Shown: positions 51,264 to 61,204, counted from the stretch's first letter. The stretch is DNA of 64,000 bases from Ferrovibrio sp046297895 (GCF_046297895.1 NZ_JBKBHC010000008.1:1-64000); one strand, 5' to 3'. Program-made: numbers and translations. The notes: generated by a model from the letters alone, not told the origin.

Positions 51264-51863
51264 GTGCCTCGTTCCGCGAGATACAAAACTCTCGAACGTC
51301 GCTTTGAGACGCTCCGGAGACAATTTGCGCCGAAGACATTTTCCGCCACGGGCGTTTACAATAAGCGTGCGCTTGATTTCATGCGCGCGTTCCGCCTTTT
51401 GATTCATGCCGAATTCGAGCAATACTTTGAGGATCGAGTTATTGACGTTGCGGATCGCGCGGTTCAGAAGTGGCAAAATCAAAAGCGGACCAGCAAACCT
51501 TTAGCCTGCCTTCTCGCGAATATGACTGGCGAATTGAATTGCTTACCCACAAAGCTTGGAACGGGCACTACAATAACGACGCTAGCACACAAGTGCCTAG
51601 CCCAGTTTAGGTATACGGTAACCCACAATCACGGGATCAAAACTGAAAACATCCTCAGTTTAATGCTCCCAGTTGGAATTGAAGAAGCGGCTCTAGACAC
51701 TGTGTGGCTCGCGAATCTAGATTCCTTTGGTGGGCTACGTGGAAAGGCCGCACACTCATCATGGATCACTTATACAATCGACCCCAAGTCGGACCTGGAC
51801 TTAGCATCTGACATCCTCGTTGGCATCGACCCGGTCGACACTCTTTTGAATGAACTACGGTAG
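51264..51863 (+). CDS. HEPN-domain protein
   Basis: A 199-residue protein that is helical and carries the HEPN ribonuclease signature R-x4-H as GLRGKAAHSS (Arg159, His164). The N-terminal helix is RRFETLRRQFAPKT, and the central part RALDFMRAFRLLIHAEFEQYFEDRV resembles the RiboL-PSP/MAE_28990 HEPN group. It directly follows a DUF262 gene. DUF262+HEPN pairs recur in bacterial genomes and are considered defence or toxin-type modules. It would be predicted to cut RNA when triggered, but the trigger is unknown. Confidence 0.8.
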   Translation: MPRSARYKTLERRFETLRRQFAPKTFSATGVYNKRALDFMRAFRLLIHAEFEQYFEDRVIDVADRAVQKWQNQKRTSKPLACLLANMTGELNCLPTKLGTGTTITTLAHKCLAQFRYTVTHNHGIKTENILSLMLPVGIEEAALDTVWLANLDSFGGLRGKAAHSSWITYTIDPKSDLDLASDILVGIDPVDTLLNELR

Positions 51864-51905
51864 TTTGTTAGTATCCTAGGCCACAACCTCGCTAGGCTAC
51901 CGAGG

Positions 51906-54900
51906 TTATTCGCCAGACAATTTACGAAGCCCCCTAACAATCTCACGACGTGTCCATACAGATGCCTTCTCATGCACTTTCCCGACAAAGGGCAGAGGTA
52001 CTGGCTCAGTAGTCGCGATACGTTGGCATACCTTCATTGGAAGCGATTGGATGCCCAAGGCTTTTGCCACTGCCCCCGTATTCTGACTAACCCACTCAAA
52101 CCTTTGCAAATGCTTGTGCAACTTGTCGCCGTCATGACCGTGGAAGTCTTGCATCCAACCAGCCACTTCTCTGGGCGTTCGAGCGGCCCCAAACCATTTG
52201 CATTCAATCACCACCCAGACGGTACCGTCTGCGCTCACCGCTAGAACATCTAAATCACCCATCTTGGCGGGCGCACCAAGCCTCCGCATTGGTATTCCAC
52301 CAAATACCTGCCACCCCGCAGAAGCCGCGAGCTGAGTCACCTCTCTCTCAAATAAAAGCCCTCTGCGGTTAATAGTGATATCGACAAATCTTCTCGCATC
52401 ATCGCTTAAAAGTTTGTTCTTAGGCCAAACGCCCGTTTCAAGCAAAATGGAGGCGTATTGAATACCCATCATCAACTGGCGGACACCAAACATTAGAACC
52501 GGCTCACCTGCATCATGAACCACTAAAACTGGCCGAAGCATTATCGAAAGCCGCCGCTCAAAGAACCAGGGATAGATATCGTCCATCCGAAACGGTTCCG
52601 ATGGTTTGCCGTCCCATGCATCCCGTGGCAGCAAACCAAAAGCCCGCACAAAACTATGCGCCACCTCGGCCGCCATCCCTTCCCGCTCACTTCTATTTAC
52701 AAACGCAGACAATCGGACGCGCGCAACGATAGCTTTTTCTTCCCAAGCTATATCCCCAAAATAGCGGACGCACTTAAATGCATCCTCCAATGAAAGGCCG
52801 AACTCTGACCGAAATGCCGATTGGAAATCAGCCCCGCTCTCGTCGTCATCATCCACGTCTTCGTAGGAAGTGAATAACGACGGATATGCATCAATGTCTT
52901 TAGCTATAGATTCACCCAAGCTTGCCAGATGGTAATTAAATAAACCAGATTCTGCATTTTCGCTTCGAGTGACGATCGAGCCATCTGGATTAAATGATAT
53001 CTTGAGAGTATCCAGACTGCGCTTGACCCGATCACTGTTATGGGCTGCGCTTATGAGATGTGAGATATTCGCGGCTATGGCGTCTATGTCCGATAGACCA
53101 GGCAATCTGCCACCGCTCTCCTTCGCCTCACAAAGTGCCATCTCAGCCAGGACTCTATAGCTTTGGAAAGCAGCATCACGCCGCCCGATGCGAAGCTTTG
53201 CCCAAATCTCATAGTCTGGGCTGTCCGAGAAGTATGCCACCCGAGCTGCCGCGGCACGTTCGGCCTCCACTCTGTCTCGATGAATTCCTTCAATTTGCTG
53301 TAGCGCAAGCTCAAGAGTTGAGAACTTGTCCAGATCCGCCAAAAGCTTTCGACACCGCGCCCAATGAACATCTACTGCACCATTCAAAGCATGGATAATA
53401 TCATCCGTCTCGCTAATGCTTTCCTGAATACCCACCGAGACGGCACCAGCTTGCAACAACTCAGCGTATACCCCTCTACCAGCAGACATAAGATCAGATT
53501 CCTGAAGCAATCTTGCGGGAATCCGATCGGTTTCGAGGTCAACAGCAAACCCTGCGTCCCCCCTGCCGGTGATGTGGAGCATCTTCAAACTCTGCTCCGC
53601 CATCAGCTCAGCCACCCACCTCTCCAATTCATGATCGGATAGGGAGTTTTTAGTTAGAATACTAAGTGATTTAAGGAGCGAAAATACCAACACGGCTTCG
53701 CCCGCATTATCGGCGCGTATCAATCCAGCGACAAAGCTATATGGGAGCACAACAGTGATTATTGAAACGCCTTTTGTTTCAACAAACTCTACCTCGTCAG
53801 GAGCATCTTTAATTGACTCCGGGACAGGCAGCAGCCGGATTTCTAGGGAATGATTGAATTCACGAAAGCGTCTGCTCGCTGATCGCGCAATCCTAAAAAG
53901 CCATTCTTTCGCACCTTCCCATAGGAGGTATAGAAATCTCCGTTCTTCAGCATCCGTTGGCGGCCGCCCCATAACAAGCCACCAAGATCCATACTCGCTC
54001 TCTACGACGCCGCGAAGCTCTCCCAGGACTAAAGAAATCGGGTCAAAGAATATTGGTTTGTCCAACTCCGACATAGGCGAGTCAATTTGCGTCCGAGTTT
54101 CCACACGGAGCCATTCACCTGTCGGCATAAGTGCCGCATGGACTTTTCTCGACTCTCGCCCTCGTTCAACAACCTCAATTATCTTGCTGGTGTCAGCGAT
54201 CATCATTCCAAACATTTTTAAGTCGAGAGTTGGCGGCCAGAACGTGCCTCCCAAGCCATGCCATATGCTCCAATGATTAAGAACGTCAGGCCATGTACTT
54301 AATTGAATCCCCTCACCCCGAAGTGCATTTTGATCTCTCCGCATCTTCCACAGCGCCAAGAAGTCAAACTCAGGATCGGCCATAAGGGCCGCCAGGGAGT
54401 ATGACGTGCAACCCACACAATACCAGTTGTCCAAATCATCTTTAGGAAACTCCTGTTGCGTACCCCAACCAGGAGAATCATACACGACCACAGTTAGACC
54501 ACCGGAGAAGCCGTAACGTGCTTGAAGTACCTCCTGCGATTGCGCAATAAAACTACTCAAAGCTATAGACTGATATAAACTTGCACTCGCACTTTGATTA
54601 ATCGAATGTTCGGGCGGCGATGTCCAATCTGCTTCGATGATGATTATATGAGCAACTTTGTTCTCATCAATTTTAGCCAACAATTGGATGCTTGCGGGGA
54701 CCGCCAAACGTGGCTCTGGCAGTTCATAATCCGCAACGATCAGCTTCTTTGCTCCACTGATATGGAGATCGTATGCGGCCCATCGTGACATGAGAAATTC
54801 GTGAAATTTTGTCCCGACTCTTTCTGGTATTTCCCCTCGCGCTATAGCGTGAACTAGGTATAGCCGAATGGCGCCGGAAATGGCTGATGGAATTGGAACA

Positions 54901-55604
54901 AATACACCAAGTTCATTTGCCAGCACCGGATAACGCGACAATCCTGAATATCCGTAAACATTGTCGGTGAGATCATCCGTCTTGTTCTTGAGGAAAGGTA
55001 AAATATCACCTGGCGATACGCCTATTTCTTCAAGTTCCGCCCAAGTGAACTCCGCACAACGCCCCAACTTTTGAACCTTCTGAAGTGAGATATTCCAGTC
55101 TGTTCGCCGAGGCACACCCGGGTCGCAAGCATGATTCTGATAACCGCATCGACCAACAATCGCTTCGCTAATTGCCAGCATCGCGAATGCCGGTCGCATT
55201 AATGCGTCTTTATCGTCGAACTCAACGTACATCGCGACTTCAATCAACCGTGCGAGTGCGAAATCCGCGGCCGGGTATAGGCCATTTAGTATGCGAAAGT
55301 TTCCGTGAACCGTCGGAATGGCTGAAACGAAGACATCTTCAATTGGGTCTTCATTCTGGCCGGATTCATGATTGAGTAGTTCGTTTAAATTGTCAGACAT
55401 ATCGCGCAAGGTTGGCTTGCGGCTGCCATTTGCATGAACCAAGGCGACATGAATCATCGTCAGGATTCTGAGATGATTAGCCTGATATTCCGGCAGCAGA
55501 GATAGACCTATAAGTTTTCTTACAAAGTCATATTGATCGTAGCGCCGAATTCTTCGGAGAAGCCCACCCTCAATGTTATCCAGCCTGAACATATATGTAT
55601 CCAT
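51906..55604 (-). CDS. Large protein with C-terminal PD-(D/E)XK nuclease domain
   Basis: A 1232-residue protein not recognised as a named family. Only the C-terminal part is interpretable, as a restriction-endonuclease-like fold: LLFEREVTQLAASAGWQV (Glu1086/Glu1088), KMGDLDVLAV (Asp1117/Asp1119) and VWVVIECKWFG (Glu1134, Lys1136) form the E...D...ExK catalytic pattern. The other 1080 residues have no walker, TPR or TIR motif I can see and are mixed alpha/beta. It is the last gene of a leftward block after a 93-residue protein and a large helicase. It could be the effector of a defence module. The start at 55604 lacks a strong ribosome site; an ATG at 55592 is an alternative. Confidence 0.75.
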   Translation of the reverse strand: MDTYMFRLDNIEGGLLRRIRRYDQYDFVRKLIGLSLLPEYQANHLRILTMIHVALVHANGSRKPTLRDMSDNLNELLNHESGQNEDPIEDVFVSAIPTVHGNFRILNGLYPAADFALARLIEVAMYVEFDDKDALMRPAFAMLAISEAIVGRCGYQNHACDPGVPRRTDWNISLQKVQKLGRCAEFTWAELEEIGVSPGDILPFLKNKTDDLTDNVYGYSGLSRYPVLANELGVFVPIPSAISGAIRLYLVHAIARGEIPERVGTKFHEFLMSRWAAYDLHISGAKKLIVADYELPEPRLAVPASIQLLAKIDENKVAHIIIIEADWTSPPEHSINQSASASLYQSIALSSFIAQSQEVLQARYGFSGGLTVVVYDSPGWGTQQEFPKDDLDNWYCVGCTSYSLAALMADPEFDFLALWKMRRDQNALRGEGIQLSTWPDVLNHWSIWHGLGGTFWPPTLDLKMFGMMIADTSKIIEVVERGRESRKVHAALMPTGEWLRVETRTQIDSPMSELDKPIFFDPISLVLGELRGVVESEYGSWWLVMGRPPTDAEERRFLYLLWEGAKEWLFRIARSASRRFREFNHSLEIRLLPVPESIKDAPDEVEFVETKGVSIITVVLPYSFVAGLIRADNAGEAVLVFSLLKSLSILTKNSLSDHELERWVAELMAEQSLKMLHITGRGDAGFAVDLETDRIPARLLQESDLMSAGRGVYAELLQAGAVSVGIQESISETDDIIHALNGAVDVHWARCRKLLADLDKFSTLELALQQIEGIHRDRVEAERAAAARVAYFSDSPDYEIWAKLRIGRRDAAFQSYRVLAEMALCEAKESGGRLPGLSDIDAIAANISHLISAAHNSDRVKRSLDTLKISFNPDGSIVTRSENAESGLFNYHLASLGESIAKDIDAYPSLFTSYEDVDDDDESGADFQSAFRSEFGLSLEDAFKCVRYFGDIAWEEKAIVARVRLSAFVNRSEREGMAAEVAHSFVRAFGLLPRDAWDGKPSEPFRMDDIYPWFFERRLSIMLRPVLVVHDAGEPVLMFGVRQLMMGIQYASILLETGVWPKNKLLSDDARRFVDITINRRGLLFEREVTQLAASAGWQVFGGIPMRRLGAPAKMGDLDVLAVSADGTVWVVIECKWFGAARTPREVAGWMQDFHGHDGDKLHKHLQRFEWVSQNTGAVAKALGIQSLPMKVCQRIATTEPVPLPFVGKVHEKASVWTRREIVRGLRKLSGE

Positions 55605-55694
55605 TAGTTCGCGTGTGGATGCTCAACTGAAAGACCGCCGAGGAGGGAAACGACATTTCCTAGCCAGTGCGTATTTGTTGGTATTGCGGTGAAA

Positions 55695-55976
55695 TCATTT
55701 GTTCTGCTTAAGCAGTTTTGCCGCCTTAATACCGCTCTGAAATGCCCACTCCATTGCCCGGCTGATCTCGCCGTTTGTGTCGGAGTTGAAGCCGTACTTC
55801 GCGCGCTCAGCCTTTCCCACTGTGATGTGCCGAGCAATAATCCTAAACGCCTTCTTTCGTTGGTCTTTGTCTGCCTGCTCGATTGGGACTTCTTCCAATG
55901 CCCACTCTGCAACCTCCTTAGCAGAAAGCTGCTTCAAGCGGTCATAGAGCGGATGATCTTTAATGCTGCGAACCAT
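55695..55976 (-). CDS. Small unknown protein, 93 residues
   Basis: A 93-residue charged, helical protein (MVRSIKDHPLYDRLKQLSAKEVAEWALEEVP..KYGFNSDTNGEISRAMEWAFQSGIKAAKLLKQNK) with no membrane segment. The ATG is 9 bp after the helicase stop with GAGGAAAAGAG upstream, so it is cotranscribed. It may be an accessory or adaptor of the helicase or nuclease. Not recognised as a known family. Confidence 0.7.
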   Translation of the reverse strand: MVRSIKDHPLYDRLKQLSAKEVAEWALEEVPIEQADKDQRKKAFRIIARHITVGKAERAKYGFNSDTNGEISRAMEWAFQSGIKAAKLLKQNK

Positions 55977-55985
55977 CTCTTTTCC

Positions 55986-58900
55986 TCAGCCTAACCAATT
56001 ACGCATTGTCAATGCGACCTCGCGTGCATGGCCGACACCGGACCATGCGCCATATGATCCGACTACATAAAGATGCTGCTTGGCTCGTGAGACTGCTACG
56101 TTCAGGATATTCGGTGTATTTGCGGCCCAGCCGCGCGCTCCATTCTGACTGGTATTGGGAGCGCCGAGAACGACAATAACCGTGTCAGCTTCTCGCCCCT
56201 GGACTGTGTGGATAGTGCCGACACGATTATCCACCCATTCATCTGCTACAACTTGGAAAGCCGCAAACAGCTCCCTTTCCCTCTCCAACCGCCGCTTCAT
56301 CTCCTGAGCTACAATACGGAAGGGTGTAATGATAAATATGTCAGGATTAGTAATGCCTGCTGCGGCAATTTCTTTTAGAAGATTAACAACCCGCTCGCCC
56401 TCTGCCGGACACCATTTGGAATCGGCCTCACCGTCAACCGATAGCCAATGTGACCGTCCAAGAACAGCGCCAATCGGGCTTGGATCACGACGACCTGGCG
56501 CGTGAACCATTTGCCCATCATAGGCAATCCTGTTTGACATGCCGAACATCGGTTCCATGCACCGCCGATGCACCAATAAGGGAACGCCAACTCGTCGTGG
56601 TCCAAGGTCAGAGCGGAAAGCCGCCTGATAGCGGGATGCTCTATCTGCAAGTGTCTGCGCTGAAGCATCGGGCGCCGCCCAGGTAGACTTATCAACCTTG
56701 AAGAATTTACAGATTTCTGAATTCAACCGCTCAGGCAACGTGACAACTGGCGGGATCTGCAAGGGGTCGCCAACCACAATGGACCGTTTCGCGCGGGTGA
56801 CAGCGCCGACAGCGGCTTGTGGTAGCGCCTGCCCTGCCTCGTCGATCAGCAACCATCCAATGCTGCCTGGAGGCATCTCGCCTAACATACGGTCTATAGA
56901 TGCAAAGGTGGTAGATATCACAGGGACAACGAGGAAGAGCGTTGCCCAAAGATCGTGCAGCAATGCACGCTTCTTCTCATCTGGCATTGTTCCTGCCAAA
57001 AAGGCATCCATAAAGACATTCAGATTGTGAAGAAGCTTTTGAGCTGCCGCATCAATAAAGGCGCGATGCAGGGCCAAGGCCGCGATAAACAAATCTTCGC
57101 GCTTGCGATGTAGACTGTCTGGTATCCAAGGAGAATTCAAATTCCAGTCTTCATGGCCCCGCTCGAAGAAAGAACTGTCGACAATCCGTTTGCCTAGCGT
57201 TCGTCGATGCGGCTCAATCTTCAGCGATAGCTGGTCGATGTGTTGTCGCATGCCTGCAATGCTGCCCTCCATTGTCTGGATACGAGCGTCCAAAGCCGCC
57301 AATTCGGTTTGAACACTAGAGAAGGCTTGCTCACATTTTTGTCGCAAATCCGCTGCGGCCCGCTCGGCCTCAATCAGTGGTCTGTTCGCTAGCAGCCATG
57401 CCCTCCAACGCTCAGTCCGAAACAGCCGAGAGAAAAATCCTGGGCGTGTCTTCTTGTGGCCCTCAATATCGGAAAGCCAAAGTTTATAATCCGTCACCGC
57501 TTTTTCGAGTTCGGCGCGACGATCAGCAACATCGTCCAAAAGTTGCGACTTCTGCTCTGTCAGCACCGAGAGAGCCATTTCCGCATCGGGGAGGCTGCGA
57601 CGCAAGTCGGCGAGCTTTAGGCATGTTTGTCGGATACCTTCCAGCTCGCTAAGGGCTGCATCTACTTCATTCTTTAGGTTGAGGAAACGTGTGCGCGCTT
57701 TCAGCCAATTGGCTTTTGCCATTTGTGGCGATGGCGGGTTCTCGGCGGGAATGACCGCAGGTGTTTTCCGCTCAATAATTCGACCTTGTGCGTCTTTGAT
57801 TTCCCGAACGACAGAATCACCCTTTGCGGCTTTTAGATAGAGGCGAAAGCCAAACTCTTCATCCCACCAAAAAGCTTGATGAAAAGCGAAGCGATTCCTT
57901 GCATTGCCAAGAACGGCAGCAATAAGACCCCAGGTCTCTACAGGATCGGGGACGACATCTTCCTCGCTATCCCCTATACCGTTCTCGTCTTCCCTGTTCC
58001 TGCGCGGCCCATGCACAAGGTCGCTGATCGACTTGAAATAGGTGAGCTCGCCTTCTGGTCTGCCAACCGCTTTGGCGGCAGGCAATTCCTTGCTGACGTT
58101 CTCGACGGCCTTGTTGTTGCTGGATGCGACCAATATTTCATGCCCTTTGAGTCGTTCATCCAGGCGATAGAGCTGAAAAAAGGCACTTGGCCCCGCAGCC
58201 ATCTTTTCTCCAGATGGCGTGAAGGCTTTTTCCGGATCATCGAAAGCAGCCATTGCAAGCGCGCGATCCATCACGCAACCCGCAACAATATCGCGCAGCA
58301 AGGTCGTTTTACCGGTCCCAGGGGGACCATTGACGGCAATAATGCCTTCCTTTCCGCAAAGCTCAGAGCGCGCGACATTCACCGCCGCCTGCTGAAGCGT
58401 GACGAGTGGGTGACCGCCAGGCGATGACCATCGTGCCGCCGGGATCAATAGTGGCGCTATGGCCTTTTCGAGTGCCGATTTGTCATCGAGCAGATTGAAT
58501 GTCTCGATTGGCGTATCAATGCCCAAATAGCTCCGAAGTCCTTTGGGAGTTGAACTCTGTTGCACAAGGTTCGCTGCACGAGACAAGTCATCAATGAAAA
58601 ACGAATTGATAAGAGGAGCTTCGGGCGGCGCCTTGGCTTTAAAATAGTGATAAACACGAAGTGCGAAAGATGGCGCTTCGACTAGATGCGAAGGCAGATT
58701 GAACTGTGCAACCAACCAGTCATGCGCCTTCTGGATTGTTGGAAGATCGAGCGGGATCTGATTTCCATCGCGATCAACGCGCCGAACAATTCCGTCAAGC
58801 CTTTCTGCAATCTTATATTCGATACTTGGCCATGCACCGAGAGCGCCAAGTTGAAGCTTTAATGCCAATGGCAGAGCCCAAGCAAAGCTCGATACGGCGA

Positions 58901-59606
58901 TACCATTCTCCTCAACAACAACACCTCGTTTATCGACGAGAATAACGGCAATCGCCGCTTTCTCCCGCAGGCGGGGGCTTTTCTCCTCGTCCGCCCCGAA
59001 GGCTTTTATAAGCTGCTCAGTCGCTCGGTCCATAGGAATAGAGCCAAGATAAATCTGATAATATAGCTGACGCTTGGGGCGGGAAGTTTCGCCGCGTATC
59101 CAAGGCAGTTGAGTAACCGATAGATCAACTATGCATCTGCGATCACCTCCCGCCAACTCCTCGGCTCGACGGTATGTTTTAGGGGATAATGCCTCAAGCG
59201 CCGTCCAGGCGGCGAGAATAGCCGTTGGTTCATTTGGCTTGTCTGGCATTGGGAATGAGGGCAAATCACCTAGAGCTTCGAGTGGTTGCTGTATGACCGG
59301 ATTTGTCGCCTCAATCTCGGGTCCAGATCCCCGTACCGAATGCTGATCCCTCTCTTGTCTGCCATGATTCAGCGAAGGCGGCGCAGATTCATTGCTGATC
59401 TGGGCAGAATCTCCTCCGCCCTCACGGGATGGGGCAAGAGCCTCCTTAATCGTAGAGTGCAGACGGTTTGCCCGAGCTGTTTCTCGATAGCGTAGCTCGC
59501 TGTCGAGTTTACGAAGTATCTCTAGATCGCCATTTGCCCCCTCATAGAGGGCCTCAAGTTCGATAATTGATTTGCTAAAATACGGGCGGTTAGTTTCAGC
59601 ACTCAT
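55986..59606 (-). CDS. Superfamily 1 (Upf1/Dna2-like) helicase
   Basis: A 1206-residue ATPase of the AAA_11/AAA_12 (Upf1-like SF1) group. An unrecognised N-terminal region of about 420 residues precedes Walker A VNGPPGTGKTTLLRDIV (Lys433). Then comes an inserted region of about 490 residues, partly coiled coil (about 660-800), before Walker B WLLIDEAGQALPQAAVGA (Asp922). C-terminal helicase motifs are visible in VPLLVHRRCMEPMFG, IHTVQGREADTVIVV and LNVAVSRAKQHLYVVGS. It is followed by the small protein and the large nuclease-domain gene. Helicases of this type with long inserts occur in phage-defence operons. Confidence 0.85.
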   Translation of the reverse strand: MSAETNRPYFSKSIIELEALYEGANGDLEILRKLDSELRYRETARANRLHSTIKEALAPSREGGGDSAQISNESAPPSLNHGRQERDQHSVRGSGPEIEATNPVIQQPLEALGDLPSFPMPDKPNEPTAILAAWTALEALSPKTYRRAEELAGGDRRCIVDLSVTQLPWIRGETSRPKRQLYYQIYLGSIPMDRATEQLIKAFGADEEKSPRLREKAAIAVILVDKRGVVVEENGIAVSSFAWALPLALKLQLGALGAWPSIEYKIAERLDGIVRRVDRDGNQIPLDLPTIQKAHDWLVAQFNLPSHLVEAPSFALRVYHYFKAKAPPEAPLINSFFIDDLSRAANLVQQSSTPKGLRSYLGIDTPIETFNLLDDKSALEKAIAPLLIPAARWSSPGGHPLVTLQQAAVNVARSELCGKEGIIAVNGPPGTGKTTLLRDIVAGCVMDRALAMAAFDDPEKAFTPSGEKMAAGPSAFFQLYRLDERLKGHEILVASSNNKAVENVSKELPAAKAVGRPEGELTYFKSISDLVHGPRRNREDENGIGDSEEDVVPDPVETWGLIAAVLGNARNRFAFHQAFWWDEEFGFRLYLKAAKGDSVVREIKDAQGRIIERKTPAVIPAENPPSPQMAKANWLKARTRFLNLKNEVDAALSELEGIRQTCLKLADLRRSLPDAEMALSVLTEQKSQLLDDVADRRAELEKAVTDYKLWLSDIEGHKKTRPGFFSRLFRTERWRAWLLANRPLIEAERAAADLRQKCEQAFSSVQTELAALDARIQTMEGSIAGMRQHIDQLSLKIEPHRRTLGKRIVDSSFFERGHEDWNLNSPWIPDSLHRKREDLFIAALALHRAFIDAAAQKLLHNLNVFMDAFLAGTMPDEKKRALLHDLWATLFLVVPVISTTFASIDRMLGEMPPGSIGWLLIDEAGQALPQAAVGAVTRAKRSIVVGDPLQIPPVVTLPERLNSEICKFFKVDKSTWAAPDASAQTLADRASRYQAAFRSDLGPRRVGVPLLVHRRCMEPMFGMSNRIAYDGQMVHAPGRRDPSPIGAVLGRSHWLSVDGEADSKWCPAEGERVVNLLKEIAAAGITNPDIFIITPFRIVAQEMKRRLERERELFAAFQVVADEWVDNRVGTIHTVQGREADTVIVVLGAPNTSQNGARGWAANTPNILNVAVSRAKQHLYVVGSYGAWSGVGHAREVALTMRNWLG

Positions 59607-59646
59607 AATTGCTGCCCACAGTTCCGATCAGCATAAGGCGATTGAT

Positions 59647-60798
59647 TTAATCTGGCATTGTCTGAGATACAGGCAGGGCTGGTCTGGGGGTGGGCAAGGC
59701 AGAGAAAGCTTTCGCCAAAGCCGCTACTTTTCTCGAAAATGATTCCGCATTTCCGAGTTTTGAAAATTGGAACATCTCTCGCAACCCTGTTGCGCTGGTC
59801 AACAATAAGTATTCATACAAACCAACCGGAAGCTCCCGATTCCCCTTAAATCGGCGATCAGGCCCGCCCTTCTTGTTCACATAGCGCCAGGTTCTGGATA
59901 CGATCTTTGCATCGGACGGCACGCTACCGTCTATTATGAACTGCTGTGATTCGATCTTCATCTTCAGGTCAGAATATGAGACCGCACCAACGGCTTCCCC
60001 GCTGTAAACCAAAAGTCTATCAGGTAAGAAGAACAGCCTCTCCTTTCCCGCATCCATATACGGCACTGGTATATTTGTCGTTACGCATGGCGGTGAGATA
60101 TAAGTCAGCTTGATCTGATTTAACTTTACAACTTTACCAGCGCCTGCGTGATACTTTCGATCATGCACGACAGCCGCTTCATCCACCCGCGCTATAGAAT
60201 TTGAACGGCCTAATTGCTCAAATGCTTCACAGACATTCTTAAACTCATCCAGCGTCGCATCTTCCAAGTCATAGAACAGAACGCACGTCTTCCTCGACTT
60301 ATCTACATAGTAAAGAATGACGAGAGCCGCCGCGCACACCAAAGCAATAGAGAGCAAATGATCCGATTTCTGGGAGAGCCAAAGCCAGATAACCAAAACC
60401 GCCGCGCTGGCTGCCGCCCATTTGAATAGCGAAACACGCCGATAGCAATCGTTAATATCCTTCAGCAGAGATTCTGAAGATTCGTCAGTCATATTCTCAA
60501 CATTTCCGCTGGTGATTTCGACAAATTCACCAAGCGTAGAATCATGCGATGGGATCGTCACGGGTACAGGGGGATTTTTAGACAGGTTGCCTTTTGCTGC
60601 CGACTCTACTCGTGTCTTCTTCCCTTTGCTTAAACTTGCTCGATAGTACAAACCGCCTCTGCCAGCATGAATATAGTGGCCGCGTGGACCCGTTCCGATT
60701 CGCAGGCCGCTAACACCAATTGAAGCCCCAACGCCGGAGTTACTCAAGTTGAACCGCATTGGTCCGACACGAAGGCTCTTCTTGATATAGAATGGCAT
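59647..60798 (-). CDS. DUF4236 membrane protein
   Basis: A 383-residue protein. The N-terminal DUF4236 domain (residues about 2-55, PFYIKKSLRVGPMRFNLSNSGVGASIGVSGLRIGTGPRGHYI) is a short repeat-like beta module of unknown role. Residues about 126-142 and 148-165 form two membrane segments. A C-terminal soluble region of about 200 residues follows (VYSGEAVGAVSYSDLKMKIESQQF, ELPVGLYEYLLLTSATGLREMFQFSKLG). A GGGGGA site precedes the ATG. It lies between the helicase and Hxs modules, so its allegiance is uncertain. Confidence 0.8.
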   Translation of the reverse strand: MPFYIKKSLRVGPMRFNLSNSGVGASIGVSGLRIGTGPRGHYIHAGRGGLYYRASLSKGKKTRVESAAKGNLSKNPPVPVTIPSHDSTLGEFVEITSGNVENMTDESSESLLKDINDCYRRVSLFKWAAASAAVLVIWLWLSQKSDHLLSIALVCAAALVILYYVDKSRKTCVLFYDLEDATLDEFKNVCEAFEQLGRSNSIARVDEAAVVHDRKYHAGAGKVVKLNQIKLTYISPPCVTTNIPVPYMDAGKERLFFLPDRLLVYSGEAVGAVSYSDLKMKIESQQFIIDGSVPSDAKIVSRTWRYVNKKGGPDRRFKGNRELPVGLYEYLLLTSATGLREMFQFSKLGNAESFSRKVAALAKAFSALPTPRPALPVSQTMPD

Positions 60799-60826
60799 GT
60801 GTTCCCCCAGAGATTTCCTGAAATTT

Positions 60827-61204
60827 TCAGCTCGCCGAAACCCAGTATTTGAGTGAGCAGTCCTTTGCTAAAGGCACTTTGTTGGAATCATGAAGAGGCA
60901 GAGCCATAAATTCCTTACCTCGTTGCATGGCCGCGATCGTGATTTGGTGGTTAAGCCTAAACACGTTCCCGCGATAGCTAATTCTTAGCACTGCCGATGC
61001 ATCGGCTTTCCACTGCTCTCCTCTGCTCCACGGATGCTCAAGAATTTCAATCCCTGTATATGTCGCAGAGGGGTGGTAACACTTCACAACCATTGCCCCC
61101 ACATCATGTAGTGATCGCACCTTATCCGGCTGCACATCCCCCGCTGGCATTGCCGCAACACTCAACAGCATATTAATCGCTGTCATGATTTCGACTGGCG
61201 ACAT
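60827..61204 (-). CDS. Unknown 125-residue protein
   Basis: Not recognised. It starts MSPVEIMTAINMLLSVAAMP with a weakly hydrophobic N-terminus; the rest (VRSLHDVGAMVVKCYHPSATYTGIEILEHPW..ADASAVLRISYRGNVFRL) looks like a small alpha/beta fold. AGGTGAG lies before the ATG. It lies about 100 bp after hxsA and 28 bp before the DUF4236 gene on the same strand. It could belong to either module. Confidence 0.6.
   Translation of the reverse strand: MSPVEIMTAINMLLSVAAMPAGDVQPDKVRSLHDVGAMVVKCYHPSATYTGIEILEHPWSRGEQWKADASAVLRISYRGNVFRLNHQITIAAMQRGKEFMALPLHDSNKVPLAKDCSLKYWVSAS

Noticed and set aside
50080..51863. Complete GmrSD-type IV restriction system
   Set aside because: The DUF1524/HNH half is absent; the second gene is a HEPN protein.
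55604..55912. A second small open frame overlapping the 93-residue gene
   Set aside because: It is in another frame of the same region, and the 93-residue gene has a better ribosome site and coding character.
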